DNA of 64,000 bases from Cercis canadensis (lineage: Eukaryota > Streptophyta > Magnoliopsida > Fabales > Fabaceae), in NCBI GenBank assembly GCA_003255065.1, contig QAOA01001288.1, positions 441,238 through 505,237 on the forward strand, written 5' to 3'. A model generated the notes under the pieces. It did no database searches and was not told where the DNA came from. It saw only the letters and a list, made by a program, of their open reading frames with translations. A program made the position numbers and the translations under genes. Below are positions 1-11,945 of the stretch, one piece after another (positions within the stretch are counted from its first letter, which is position 1; each line of letters starts with the position of its first letter).

Positions 1-1879
1 ATAAGGAAATGGAGACACTTGTTTTATTTATTTGAGATGATGCTTAATATAGTTGTTGGTTTCTTATGTTTTTTTTTTTTTTTTTTATCATATAATCTAG
101 TTGTTGCTTAAGCTGTTCAAGTTAAATTTAGACAGTAACCTAGAAAGGAGGGGGGGATTAATTAAGAAAGAAATATATATAATATATACATGTGTGATAG
201 AAATTAAAATAGGAGTTGGGTAAATAAAAAATGTATAAATCTTAATATTTTGACCATTTTATTTTTCATATTTCATCTATTCTTATGAATATATGAATGA
301 CGATATTTATTTTTCTAATATTACAATACAGGTATTTGGTTTCAGGAATAGTGATTGAGCAAAAGGTCAAAGGCTCAATTTCAAAATGAATACAGGTAGT
401 TGGTTTCAATAGTTTTTATTTTTTTATCTAAAAAAAGGCATTTGATCTATCTTTTGACTCCGCTGATTTTGGGATGGAGACAGGTATTTGGATGTTGAGA
501 AAAGGTCCATATCCCGTTATTAGAAAAACATATACATAGGTTTAGGTTTAGGTTTGAGTTTTAATTGAATCACTAAGTCAGACTTAATTAGTTGTCTAAT
601 TAACAATTTAAATATGATTCCTTTTGTGCCCATTTTGGTGTACAGGATACAGTTATTAGTAGATGTCCTACGCATATAAATAAATAATTATCCATCGAAA
701 CTATAATATATAAACAAAGAATAATTCTTTTTTTATTTGAGAATAATGTAATTTAGTTAAAAGAACATTTGACAAAAAATTTATCAGAATTTAAATATAA
801 CTATGAAATAAAAAAAGTGATAACATATTTATTGATTCAAAATTATTAATTATAATTTCACATTATTGTTGTACTAATTTTATCATATTCATTTTGACTA
901 AAACCTATTTTTCATAAAAAATTGATCATGTAATAAAATCTTACACAATTACTTATAATTGTGTGATGTCATATATATATATAAAATATCACCGTTAATA
1001 AAAGTTTTAAATTATTTTAATAATATAATATTATCATATTTGATGATAGTGTATAAAATATTAAATTTAAATTCAAAGAAAAATAGAAGGGTTAGTAATG
1101 TTGTATTACTTATACTCGTTTGTAATCTAATTTAGGGTAACCACTGCGCATTCTAATAGGTAATGTTGTCAGGGATCGTCGGTATTCCAAAAGTCGTGGT
1201 AAATAGTGAATGGCACATGATCATCGTCCCTTTGCTTGTCTTCTCTCTTTCTTCTTCTTTTTTTATTTTTATTTTTTTTAAACAAAAGATGTTTTCAATT
1301 ATGGTAGTGAGTTTGGCTATGGTGTAATTTAGAAAACAAATGTGCATTGTAACTTTCGTCTTTTTAAAAAACTTAAAGTAACCAAATTTTGTAAGTCTTT
1401 CTATTAGGATGGTCCCTAGTATCTCTTTATTATTTTATGATATATAAAGTTTACCTATTAAACAATTACTTTGAAATTTTGTCAAAAAAGTACAATTTTT
1501 TTTTAAAATTAAAAAAGCTACACAAATTGGCAACGATTTTTATAAAAATAATTAGAAATAGGTATATATATAGCATTTATTGACCCTCTGAGGTTAATTT
1601 TGTCCACATTAGATTAGGTGAAGTTGAGCATCAAGAATGAGCCCTAAGTGAAAGTAGCATATGGCTAATTTTCTTTGTTTCATAGAGTTCTCTTCTCAAA
1701 GTTGCTAACTTTCTGTTAATATTGTCAACATCCAACAAAAAGAATTAATTAGTTGTGTATGGACAAGTTCCAAGCATTCTCTTAATATATATTGTAGATT
1801 ACAGTTCGACATATATAACACAAATTCACCTTTCTTATTTTTATTCTTACTTATAACATAAAATTATATTAAAAGAATG

Positions 1880-2140
1880 TTTTTAAAGAGGTTTCTTAGA
1901 TACTTTTGGTATTTATGTAATATGTCATGTCACATGAAAATAATCAATGTGTGAATGACATGTGTATAAGTCAATTATTTTAAAGTTTGTTTAAGAAAAT
2001 AAGATAAATTATATTTATATTCAATAAAATATAAAAATTATATATACTTATCANATATTAATTATCACATCAGTATAATATGAAATACTTATGTGGTATC
2101 ATAGAATTTTTGATATTTTTATAATATTTAAAGCAAAGTA
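1880..2140 (+). repeat. Dispersed AT-rich MITE-like repeat, copy 1
   Basis: This is one of three related copies in the window; the others are at about 25,212-25,425 (same orientation) and 31,150-31,385 (inverted). They share, in order, an 'agaggttt' left end, a 'tatttatgtaatat' block, 'caatgtgtgaat', and a core 'caataaaatataaaaattat'. They end with a right part that partly mirrors the left. There is no coding capacity. Length and weak terminal symmetry suggest a non-autonomous DNA element, but the exact ends and target duplication are not clear. A single n at 2,054 lies inside it. Confidence 0.55.
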
Positions 2141-3475
2141 AAAGATAGTTTCATTAAACTTGAATGAAAAGTATGTATAATTTATTGATATATATTTGTA
2201 TATGCTAAATATGATAGAAGATGGTGCATGCATACAAATTGAAACCAGCTGACACTATTGTCACATGGGGTTGCAACTTGATCCCACTTGTCAAGATTCC
2301 TAAATAATGGATCCCAGGAAGCCATAGATTGTGAGGATGGGAGTGATAAGCAACAACAAGCTTAAAGCTTTCTCCACGATGAAGACAACACAACAACGTT
2401 CGGAAAAGTGACACATAAATTCATTAAATAATTCAAATTCAATTATTCTTTTCATGTTTTCTTTGCTTTTATTTATTCAAACATAAACACAATATATTCT
2501 AATTACATTTCAAAGAATTTTAATTATAATGTATTGTAATAGCTCAATGAAAGAGTGATCCTTGAACTTTACTCTATTCTAAATGTATATATAGATCATG
2601 CATGCCCCTTTTTGCTCAGTCGACCTTAATTAGCTGAGAAGTACTCATTCATCCAAAAAAAAAATTAAGTTGAGAAGTATATATAATTGAAATTGTAGAA
2701 TTAGTTTACATATAATATATATATATATTTTGCTCCAATGGTTTACCCATAAATTACTTCTAACATCTTTATCCTATAGCCAATAATTAATGTCCCCAGC
2801 TCCTTTGTTATTACGAGATGTGTCCAAGTGAATTGCATATATGATATAGTTTAGTCATCGAATTAATCTAATATTTTTAGATTGACTAAGTTGTGGCATG
2901 CCTACATATATGTATCATTCTTTTGTTCTTTATTTGTCTTTAATTGACCTAATTTATATTCCTTCAAATTAAACTCCTTTTTGCCAAGAGAAATAACATA
3001 TTGTCATTACGAAGAAAATAAGAAGGACAAATAGAGAGATCAGAGAGAGAGCAGGAAGGCAAAAACAAGAAAAAAAGAAGGCATTTACGCCACTGAGAGT
3101 TCGTACTCCTACAATAGCAAGTGGAGTGGTCCATGAAACCCTTAAGATGTGGAAATCATTGCACTATTGAAGTGTATGTTATTTGCTTTTGTTTTTAATT
3201 ATAAGAAAAGATATATGAAAAAAAAAAGAGTTCAAATGTTCATATATATATTTAGTCTTTAATTAAAAACTGAGATTGATTTTTGATATGGGATTGTTGT
3301 AGTATCATTCTAGTGATGTTATTAATGACTTAAATATAATATAAATATATAATGTAATGTAAAAAAAACAAACAAATTAAGTTTAGTTTCTATATTGTTT
3401 GCATTAATTATTACTTCATTGAATAATGTTAGAGCTAGGTTGTGGTAGGACGTGGGAGCATATTACAAAGTAGTG

Positions 3476-3499
3476 ATATATATATATATATATATATAT
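3476..3499. repeat. (TA)n microsatellite
   Basis: This is an uninterrupted TA dinucleotide run of about 24 bases in AT-rich intergenic DNA. It is likely to be length-variable between individuals. Confidence 0.85.
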
Positions 3500-4890
3500 G
3501 TATATGAAGAAATTAATAATAAAAATATAAAAGATGAGGAGTTGAAGAAATTTATCATGGAAACTTGAGGGAAACTATTCCAAGGAATTCCATTATATAT
3601 ATATATAAGCAAATTAAGAAAAGCGTATTATTGGGTAATAAAAACAAGGGCAAAGGTTGAGGGAAGCATGTGCTGACTGCAATGGAACTGCAAAAGAGAA
3701 GAGAAGAGAGGAGAAAAGAGAAGGATTAGCAATAGCAATAGCAATAGCAATATAGAGAGCATTAGAATAATAGAGTACGAAACGGTCCCCGCCCACTACG
3801 GAAGACATAATAAATAGATGGAACCTAAAATTTACTCCAAACCCGACATACTTTTTCTGGGTGTAGGTCGTACAAGTTTCATGCCTTCACCAATTACCTC
3901 ACGTACCCAACAATTCCCCATTCAAACTGTTTTATTTCATTTTTGGATAAGCTTGCATTCATCATATATAACGTACACACAACTCACAACCATACAAAAT
4001 ATTATACATTCATTTCTAATACAATACTCACCATATTCTTTTCTTCCTAGTAATCAAAATATTATACATTCATCCTTTCATGAATCATGCATATTAATAT
4101 TCATCATCATTCTCATTTATATATGATCATTCAAAGTAACACAAATTTAATTTCTAAATTATATATATATATATATTTAGAATCGTATAACTTTAGTTAT
4201 AGTATTCAATTAGAGGAGCAAAACACAGTGATGACAACAAGCTTAAAAGTAATTAAATACTTGAAGCTAGCTAGCTATGGACCTTGTTAGGCTTAGTAAC
4301 CTAAATAATTAATATATACGTAGGCTCAATAAAATATAAATCTTATAAATGGTATCCCTATCTAATATCTCATTCGACATTTAAACATAAAACTTTTATA
4401 AAATAATGTTAACTGCTAATCGGTGATGTTTGGGAAGCGTTATAGTAGAGATGCACAGTTCACAGTCCACACTCAACCAACATCCGAAATCCCAATCCTT
4501 GTCTCCCACAAATGACGCAGACGTAGTCGTATCATAATCCCAATTTCCGAGAAGACAAGGGCCACAGTAATGGGTAACCCCACATCATGAGGATCTGACG
4601 GCAGGGAATAGGGGGTCTCCTCTCGGTCACATCAACGGCTATTACTCCATCACAGCCATGCGCCCACAACACACTATTTCTCTCTCTCTCTCGAAAAAGC
4701 TTGTGGTCTCTTTGTCTTTCCCTTAAAAAGATCATCAGCGCACACGCAGACGGAGAGAGAGAGAGAGAGAGAAACACATAGAGACGACTCCTTCTTGCTC
4801 ATCATAATTTGATATAAGTAGTGGGCCAAAACCAAAGCTAAAACCCCATTTAACCTTGCTTGTCACCCCTTCTTTACTGCCGCTGCCATT

Positions 4891-4932
4891 TATTTATATA
4901 TAGCTCTCTCTTTCTCTCTCACTCTCACTCTC
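4891..4932 (+). promoter_or_regulatory. TATA box and likely start of the MIR156 primary transcript
   Basis: The sequence 'tatttatatatagc' at 4,891-4,904 is a good plant TATA box. It is followed by a CT-rich stretch of the kind common at plant transcription starts, so transcription may begin about 30 bases downstream, near 4,930. It lies about 640 bases upstream of the miR156 stem, a normal distance for pri-miRNA promoters. A GA/CT-rich microsatellite lies just upstream (around 4,680-4,773). The start site is inferred, not seen. Confidence 0.5.
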
Positions 4933-5527
4933 GCTTACCAAAACCTTCTCTTATTTCGCCATTTGGGTGCAATTCCTTGGCTTGAATTCGTTCTTAGCAA
5001 AAGCTGTAGCCTACCAGCCTCGGGGATCTGGCAATCTGTTATTGATAACTGCATCTCTACGTGTTGCATGAGCAAAGGAGCAGACGAAAGGATAATGAAA
5101 CTCAAACACCACAATGAATGAAGAGAGAGAGTGAGAGTCTGTGAAGTGAAACTTTGGGTTTTTCTTCTTTGTTTCCTCCGTTTTCTTTTTTCTTTTTCTT
5201 TCCCCCCCTCCCCCCTCCCTTTCATCTTTCTCACTGTCTCTTCATTTTCAGCCTTCTTTTTCTTTTTCTTTGTTGGCTTGTTTTGTTGCAAACCCTAATT
5301 TTTTTAGCAGAAGCTCTTGCTTTGAGAACAAAATGGGAGATCCTAGATTTTCTTTTTCTCACATTTGCTTAGGTTTTCCATTAATGGGTATCTCTCTTTT
5401 CCTCAGATCTGATTCAATTATTCATGTTTTATCCCTTTGAATTTTCAAAAGCAATCATTTTTTCCACCCGAGGGTTTCCTTATTTGGGCATGCTTTTGTA
5501 TTTACTCAGTTGCTTTTGCTTCTTTCT

Positions 5528-5635
5528 TGGGACATAGAAATTGACAGAAGAGAGTGAGCACACAGAGGCACTTGGTATAGCTCTATACTATTGCTTTTGC
5601 GTGCTCACTTCTCTTTCTGTCAGCTTCTAGTGCCG
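5528..5635 (+). ncRNA. MIR156: MIR156 precursor hairpin
   Basis: The 20 bases at 5,542-5,561 match the canonical plant miR156 guide exactly (TGACAGAAGAGAGTGAGCAC). The 3' arm at 5,603-5,624 (gctcacttctctttctgtca and two more bases) pairs with it apart from two extra bases, as expected for miR156*. The loop between the arms is about 41 bases. The stem extends outward through 'tagaa' on the left pairing with 'ttcta' on the right, giving the lower stem needed for DICER-LIKE1 processing. miR156 directs cleavage or repression of SPL transcription factor mRNAs and holds plants in the juvenile phase. The primary transcript probably runs from about 4,930 to at least 5,800; whether it is spliced cannot be told. 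Short open frames around it are shadows. Confidence 0.95.
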
Positions 5636-5799
5636 GAAATTAATTTTCATCACTATTCTCTGGCCTGCTTTGTTCCATCTCTAGCTATTTTCACAACTCA
5701 CACTCTCTTCTCTGGGCATTCGAAGGGGCAGAAGGACCAATCATCGTTCACTGAAGAAAGTTATCAAATCATTATCCAACAGTGAAAAGCAATGGCTTT

Positions 5800-8700
5800 G
5801 GTGTTAGTATGCTTTTTCCTTCTTTTTTTTTTTAAAAAAAAAAAAAAGTTTCTTTCAATATTATTACTCATATTTCAATTTTATATTGGCGCTAGTAACC
5901 TGAAGGGCGTGAATTTTGATGTTTCTCGCAGGAAGGTACCGCTGATTACTGTGCAGATTAAGTGGGAAAATTTACTAGCAATAGCATGGGACCATTCACG
6001 TTATATAGTATTAGTATTAGTATGGTCCTCACAATTTCTTCTCCTTCCCTTTGGTTTCTTACTATCTATCATCATCTTCCTGATTTCATTCCCTCTTCAT
6101 ATTTTATAATTCCTTCCTGCGCATGCGATCTCACACTGTAAGTGCTTCTGGTTGGCTTTATCTTCCCTACCTGGCCTGGATCTATATGCCTAGATTCTGA
6201 TTCTTTTTTTCACATTCGTATTTCAAATGAATATTTTTAGTTTTGGTAGATAAACCCTATCAACCTCTTGTAGGGTTCCTTGTGCTGAGGCTACAAATCT
6301 ATTTGCAGCACTCATCAAGTCCCCTAAATATTTGGCCTTTGCTCTACATCACCTCCACCTCCACCTCCACCTCGTAACTTTGTCTTAATTTGGAAATTAA
6401 AACGATGTAATATTGCAAATATTTTCTTGAGGAATATCATATAATGTAATCTAATGTTAGGAATTGGGATAAAGAGAGGGCTTACAAAACTTACTGGGCT
6501 AGGTTGTGTTTGGTCTTAATAATGATAGTATATATGGATAACTTGATCCTAACGTGTTGCTCATTTTTTTCTCTTGAGGTTTTTGCAGATGAGCATGGAC
6601 TGGATTGTTTTTAGGAGATAAACTTCTCATGTTAGCGGGCTTTGACCAGAAGCATTTAATGTTAAACATATAATAATAATATTATTATTATTTTATTCAC
6701 TTTATTTTCTGTTGCCATTACAATTTTTTCTATCTCTTATCACCAATCCTTGGGAGTTAGAAATTAAATGGAAAATACTGGTCAATTTGTAAGTACATGC
6801 CCTATTTGCATAATCCTTTGCTGTTCAACTACTTGTGAATCATATTTTCTGAATGTGGACTGAAAAGCTTTATATAGTGTACGATGTAAATCATGCTGGC
6901 AACAAGAAAGATTTTATCATATTTTTTGCTTACTAAAACAATCTGAGTATTGTTTTTGTGTGTACCTGTGTTAATTATCTACACCCTGCTATAGTGACTT
7001 TCTTCTGAGTCTTACAATGGCTCTTCCTACAGTTTGAGATAATACTAATGAATGCAGTTATTGTTTTTTTACATGATTTTATGTTAATTGAGTGTATTAG
7101 AGATTACTAACTGTGTTGTGTACTTCTAAGGTTTTGGAAGATAAGTGGAAGACACATATATATGTAGGGCACTCTTGATTTATATATGTTTTTAAGCTTC
7201 GTAGTTTGACAAATTAAAGCAGTTTGTTTTACAAATTTTCCTTTTCTTGTCCATTATATAATATTTCTGTTAATTTTACAACTTTGTCATAATTTATATA
7301 TCAAATTATAAGTCATTATGTTTCATGTATATACAATAAAGATTTTGTAGTTATTTAAATTTATAGAGGGATTTGAAGTTGCTCTTTATGCTTGTTTAAC
7401 AATTTCTTTCTGCTTTATATCAGCAATCCTTTTCACATATATTTGAATTATCTTTTGATGGAGACATCATATACATTTCTATTAGCAAAAAGACAACACA
7501 ATAGATAAGGTTTCTTGAATGGTAAATGCTGGACGTATCTGGCATGGAAAGTATTAGTTTGTCAACATGCTTGCTATTTCAGTTAATTAATTAATAAATG
7601 CAAGAGAAATTTAGGTAGGCCATCAACACTGAAATACTGTTTCTTTTGTTGTTTATGCAATTCTGTGTCATAAATGCTAAATTTGATTCATGTATCCATC
7701 ATATTACTTTGTAAATGATCTTGTGCTCCTATTCATGGATCCAAATATTACTGGCATTAAGGCACATTGTTTTGTTTCCATAATATATATTAACACTCTT
7801 ATCTCCATTGCTTCTGTTTGTGTCTATTGCAAATAGATAAACATTTGTTTGTGTTTCAAATTCATTTTATAATTTATATGTCTCTTCAATTCAGATTGGT
7901 AAAGCAGTAATCTATGGTGATGATTCTTGTTTTTATAAGATTACAGCCCAATCATAATTCAGATTGAATGGATTAATTATTATTCTAGGAGGGGCTTAAG
8001 CTATTCTTTTCCTGTTCCAAAAAATTGCAAAGAGATGCAGTAAAGATTTATTTTTAATTGTACCTAATAGATGCACTTAATAAAAGTTGAAGGCATTAAA
8101 CATAAAATGCTAAAAATATGCAAATTCTTGAAGTTAATTAATCCTAAAATATGAGCAAGCTTGTATACATATGATATACATAGCATAGACCACTTAGGAT
8201 TTATTTTTAAGCCATGCACTTCTGATTTAATTGATGAAATGGATTTTCGTGTAGGAAAAATATCAGCTTTTACTTGTTATCATAGTTTCCAATGCATGCA
8301 ATGGTAGGGTGAAGATCTTGTTCTAAATCTGTTCTCTCTTAAACCTTGTATTTTGTATAAAAGCAAATAATTTTTAGAGAGAACTAATTGTATATGAACG
8401 AATTTTGATGTACATTTTAGATAATTCTATTTTGAAGCATCTAAACAATACAGTTCCTTCCATTTTGAGTTCGAAAGTTGTGTATTAATTATCTACTGAG
8501 TTGCCCTTGAACCCAATGTTCCTAAAGTCTATATTATGACTTGACTTCGACTATCTTTACTTTTAGTGATCATATTTTGTCAAATTTGCGAAATGGCACT
8601 GGCTTCTTAACTGCATGGAACACCTGAATCTTTGTTACAGTATTTTTTTGGTGGTGGTGGAACACTCTGGTTGTATCTAACTTCTTTCTTGGTAATTCCT

Positions 8701-9638
8701 CACCAAGCATTGCAACAATTGTTGGTTGTTAGTCATGATTTGCATGCTTTTTATCTTGGTAATGTCAATCAGTTCTGACTAGCATTTTTGTTTCTTACAT
8801 TACTGCATCTAGCATTTACAATAGAAGATCCTCTAATTATTCTTTTTAACCCCCTGATGGAACATTTAATTGTGTTTCTGGTTTGTAAGGTCAGTTTTGG
8901 AAGCTCGATTGTGTGGTATCATGGGTATTTTTTCCCAAGCCCAAAAACTTGATAGGTACTTGATTAGCTGCAGAACCTTTCTGGTCGCTAATGGCTTCAA
9001 CTTAATCTTTAATATTGTGGGATGGTTTCTTTTATGAGGCTCCAAGTGAGTTTTATAACCATGGGGTAGCATGTTTATGTTTTCCTTCTTATTTTTGGAA
9101 ATTGAATGACTTTCTCTACATCAGACAAGCATATTGCAAAATCTTTCCCAATCTTAGGAGTGGTCGTCTTATCATATACAATACTTTTAGACCATTATTT
9201 TCGTTACTTGTGGCATTCTGATGATGTTATATATCTGGTCTGTAGTCCTAACTTTATAACCTATGTAATTATTCTTTTCTTAATACTACCATATCTTTAG
9301 GCTAAGGGTTATAATGGTGCTGGGTGTCTTTGACCTAGCTGAATATATTTCTTATTTCTAATGGATATATGTTACTTGAACCTTTATACCCAACAACATT
9401 TTGGAGCTCATTAACAAGATATATACATTTGTGTGTCTGTGTGTGTTTCCACATCTATATCTATCTATCTATATATAATGCTCATTGATAATCAAAAGGG
9501 AGTTAAACTATTTGAATTATAGTTCATTAAAGATCCGCAGGGGCTATTTGAATTTTTGTTCTAGTCGTCATTCAAGTTATCACTATTAGCTACCACTTAT
9601 ACCATCAGTATCATGATTAGAATTCTTATTTCTGTCCC
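5800..9638. other. Gene-free stretch downstream of MIR156
   Basis: I see no gene. The sequence is AT-rich single-copy-looking DNA with short stop-interrupted frames, homopolymer runs and a CT-rich (cacctc)n patch near 6,350-6,373. The 3' end of the MIR156 primary transcript, or an intron of a long version of it, could lie in the first part, but nothing in the sequence fixes this. Confidence 0.55.
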
Positions 9639-10005
9639 TGTTGTGTATCAGAGTTGTTAATACCTAGTAAACTCATTATCCCTTGCTACAGTAAAATGAT
9701 CAAAATGCTCTTGCTACAGTAAAAAGACCAAAATATCCCTGCTAAGGTATATACTCTTCTTCACGCTCCTTTTTGGATTTCACGCTCTTAGACTCTCCTT
9801 CTCTTCTCTGAGCTTCTCTTCTCTCGGTTCCTCTCATTTTCTCTCTGTGACTAAGCTAACTTGAGTGTTGGAGGTGGCGCTGGAGCTCCGGCTCCGGCCT
9901 CCCCCTAACCATCCCTCTCTCTTTTTGCAGGTTGCCGATCTCACCTAACTCCGGCAACGACACGAGTCAATATTTGTAATATACTGATTAGTGTTTTTAT
10001 ACAGG
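9639..10005 (+). repeat. Possible LTR-like repeat fragment
   Basis: This patch differs from its flanks. It opens with a 'ttgctacagtaaaa' motif present twice, then has a TATA-like 'aaggtatatactc', a long CT-rich leader-like block, a GC-rich segment around 9,870-9,905 and an 'aatatttgtaatatactg' tail. That order resembles the U3-R-U5 layout of a plant retrotransposon LTR, so a solo LTR or its remnant is possible. I could not find a convincing target-site duplication or a second copy in the window, and there is no coding region. A remnant of another repeat or a gene leader would also fit. Confidence 0.3.
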
Positions 10006-11945
10006 TAATTTACTCTTTGTTATATTGCAAAAAGAAATAACAGAAAGTCAATGAAATAGCAGACTCTAAGAAGCGGCACTGATTCTGGGAAAATATTCTG
10101 AGCCTTATTTAGAGGTACACACTTTGGAGCTATGGTAAGATTATAAGTTTGGTTTTCATATTCTTTTTTTTTTTTTTTCCCTGTCATCACTGTGTTTTGA
10201 GAATATTATCTAAACGTGGACTTCAATAATTAAATTCTTTTAAGGCCTTATATTGGGACATTTAGTTACTACAGAACGATATTAGTTTCCCATCTTGAAG
10301 TAATTATCTATGATTTATTTCATGTAGGTATACGATAAGAAGTTTAATCCCTACTACATAAGGATTGGGGTGTATATTATATATTTTAAAATTTGGTGAG
10401 GAATAATAATGTTTATGCCAGTGCTTACTACTAGTTAAGTCTATGAAGAAAAGGGAAGAAAGTAATGATGTTGAATCGTCATGGTGACAGAGAGAATATC
10501 TTCATGCTTGGAAACTTTAAAGGGTGAAAAGGCAGGGAGAGAAGCAAAGTATCAGTTTTCATCAGAGGTTTTGCAGAAAGAACTAACAGGGAATATTATA
10601 TCTGCTAGTACATGCATGATGTAAATAATATGTATCTAGCTACCTTCTCTATTTTCCGTTGTGATATATATGCTATGTTTTTTCGGAATTAATAATTGGT
10701 AAGTCTTTCATTAATTGTTGCTTCACTGATGAAGATAACAGTTATGGTTTTGGTCTTGCTGGAGGACAAACCCCAAACGGTGTTCTCTAACAAGAAGCGT
10801 GGATCTACAGACGTTCAATTTTTGGAAAGCTGATGACCACTGAGTAAATTTTGAGAGTGCTCTAGCTGAGAATTGATTTTAAACTCATTTTGAAGAGTAA
10901 AATTCAGAGAGGCAAATTCAACTAGTGACTGGCAAGGCAAAATTTCTATATCTACTTGCCCTTGTGGATTGAGGAATCATGGCATCATTATCAATGTTGA
11001 GGATAGTCATTAGTTGATTATGGATCAAGCTGTAATTTTGAAGTGCCCATTACAAATGTTTCTTTTCTACATTATTCGCTTCATTCATTCATATTCTTTC
11101 TAGTTATTTTATTATTGCCTTTCTTTAGCACACACTCAGCTCGAGTATGTAACTTTTAAGACCAACACCCAACGCGCATATAATGTATTATGGTAAGACT
11201 TGTTTATCTCTCAGCTCAATTCCATGACTGCGATCCCTGCTTTCTATTTCTTTTTGCTTCTTTTTTTCATCATCCCTTAGCCTAACGAAATCACTGGCCT
11301 TATTTTACGGAAGGTAACGATATAGCTTTTCCAGAAAAAGCAACGCAAAATACAAATTAGCAGTGGCCAGTGAATGGGGGTGAACGTACAACTAAGGGAA
11401 AGCGTATTTATACACGTCATCAAGATTTCAACCAAAACGGTTGTTTTGGATTGGCAGAGATCATGATGGGTAAAAATGAACTAGTGAAGCTCGCACCGAA
11501 ACTACTGATAATGAAGGAGTGAACCATTTCATTACTTGATTAATGAAAATCCTTGGGCTATTACTGTTGTCATCTTATTAATCGCCCAAGTATATGGAAA
11601 CCTCAGGTATTGATAAAACTAGCCTTCTTTCTCCTGAATAATTCTGATCACCTACTTCAAAGGGTCCATACCTGTTGAGGTATTATATTAAGCGCGAATA
11701 TAAGGATTCTAGTTATTCAGCACTCAGACAGTAATTGAGAATGAATTATGCCTAAATAAAGCAAAAATTGCTGACAGAATATATTCCTATTCAACTCATT
11801 TAAATAATAATTTACATAAGCGACTAATCAATAAAGAGGAAAAACATATATGGTATAGACTACACAAATTTCTAGGGGAGGTCAGCATTCTCCTTGTGCC
11901 ACTCTGATCAGACTTTTGTAGACATTTTTACTCAAAACAAGGTTA
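10006..11945. other. Gene-free stretch between the LTR-like patch and TAF5
   Basis: No coding region is recognisable on either strand. The right end, perhaps the last few hundred bases, should contain the 3' UTR of the minus-strand TAF5 gene, but I could not pick a clear polyadenylation site. The rest is mixed AT-rich sequence. Confidence 0.5.

Larger units (their letters stand above)
1..4890. other. Intergenic AT-rich DNA upstream of MIR156
   Basis: I find no gene here. The open frames are short, in AT-rich or low-complexity DNA, and carry no recognisable domain. The stretch holds one copy of a dispersed AT-rich repeat (about 1,880-2,140), a single unresolved base at 2,054, a (TA)n run near 3,476-3,499, a four-fold 'agcaat' microsatellite around 3,727-3,752 and a GA-rich run near 4,753-4,773. 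The patch at 2,205-2,414 is less AT-rich than its surroundings and has an open frame of 69 codons on the minus strand, but I recognise nothing in it. The last kilobase is probably the MIR156 promoter region. Confidence 0.6.

Noticed and set aside
2205-2414. Minus-strand 69-codon frame in a less AT-rich patch
   Set aside because: It has no recognisable motif, no splice-compatible neighbours and no codon signature I could trust. It is kept only as a note in the intergenic entry.
4935-5372. Lys/Arg-rich and Phe-rich frames on both strands before the MIR156 stem
   Set aside because: They arise from CT/GA low-complexity leader sequence of the primary miRNA transcript and overlap each other on opposite strands.
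10815-10840. Possible C/D-box snoRNA-like motifs (ctgatga followed by ctga)
   Set aside because: The C box is imperfect, the D box is too close and there is no terminal stem.
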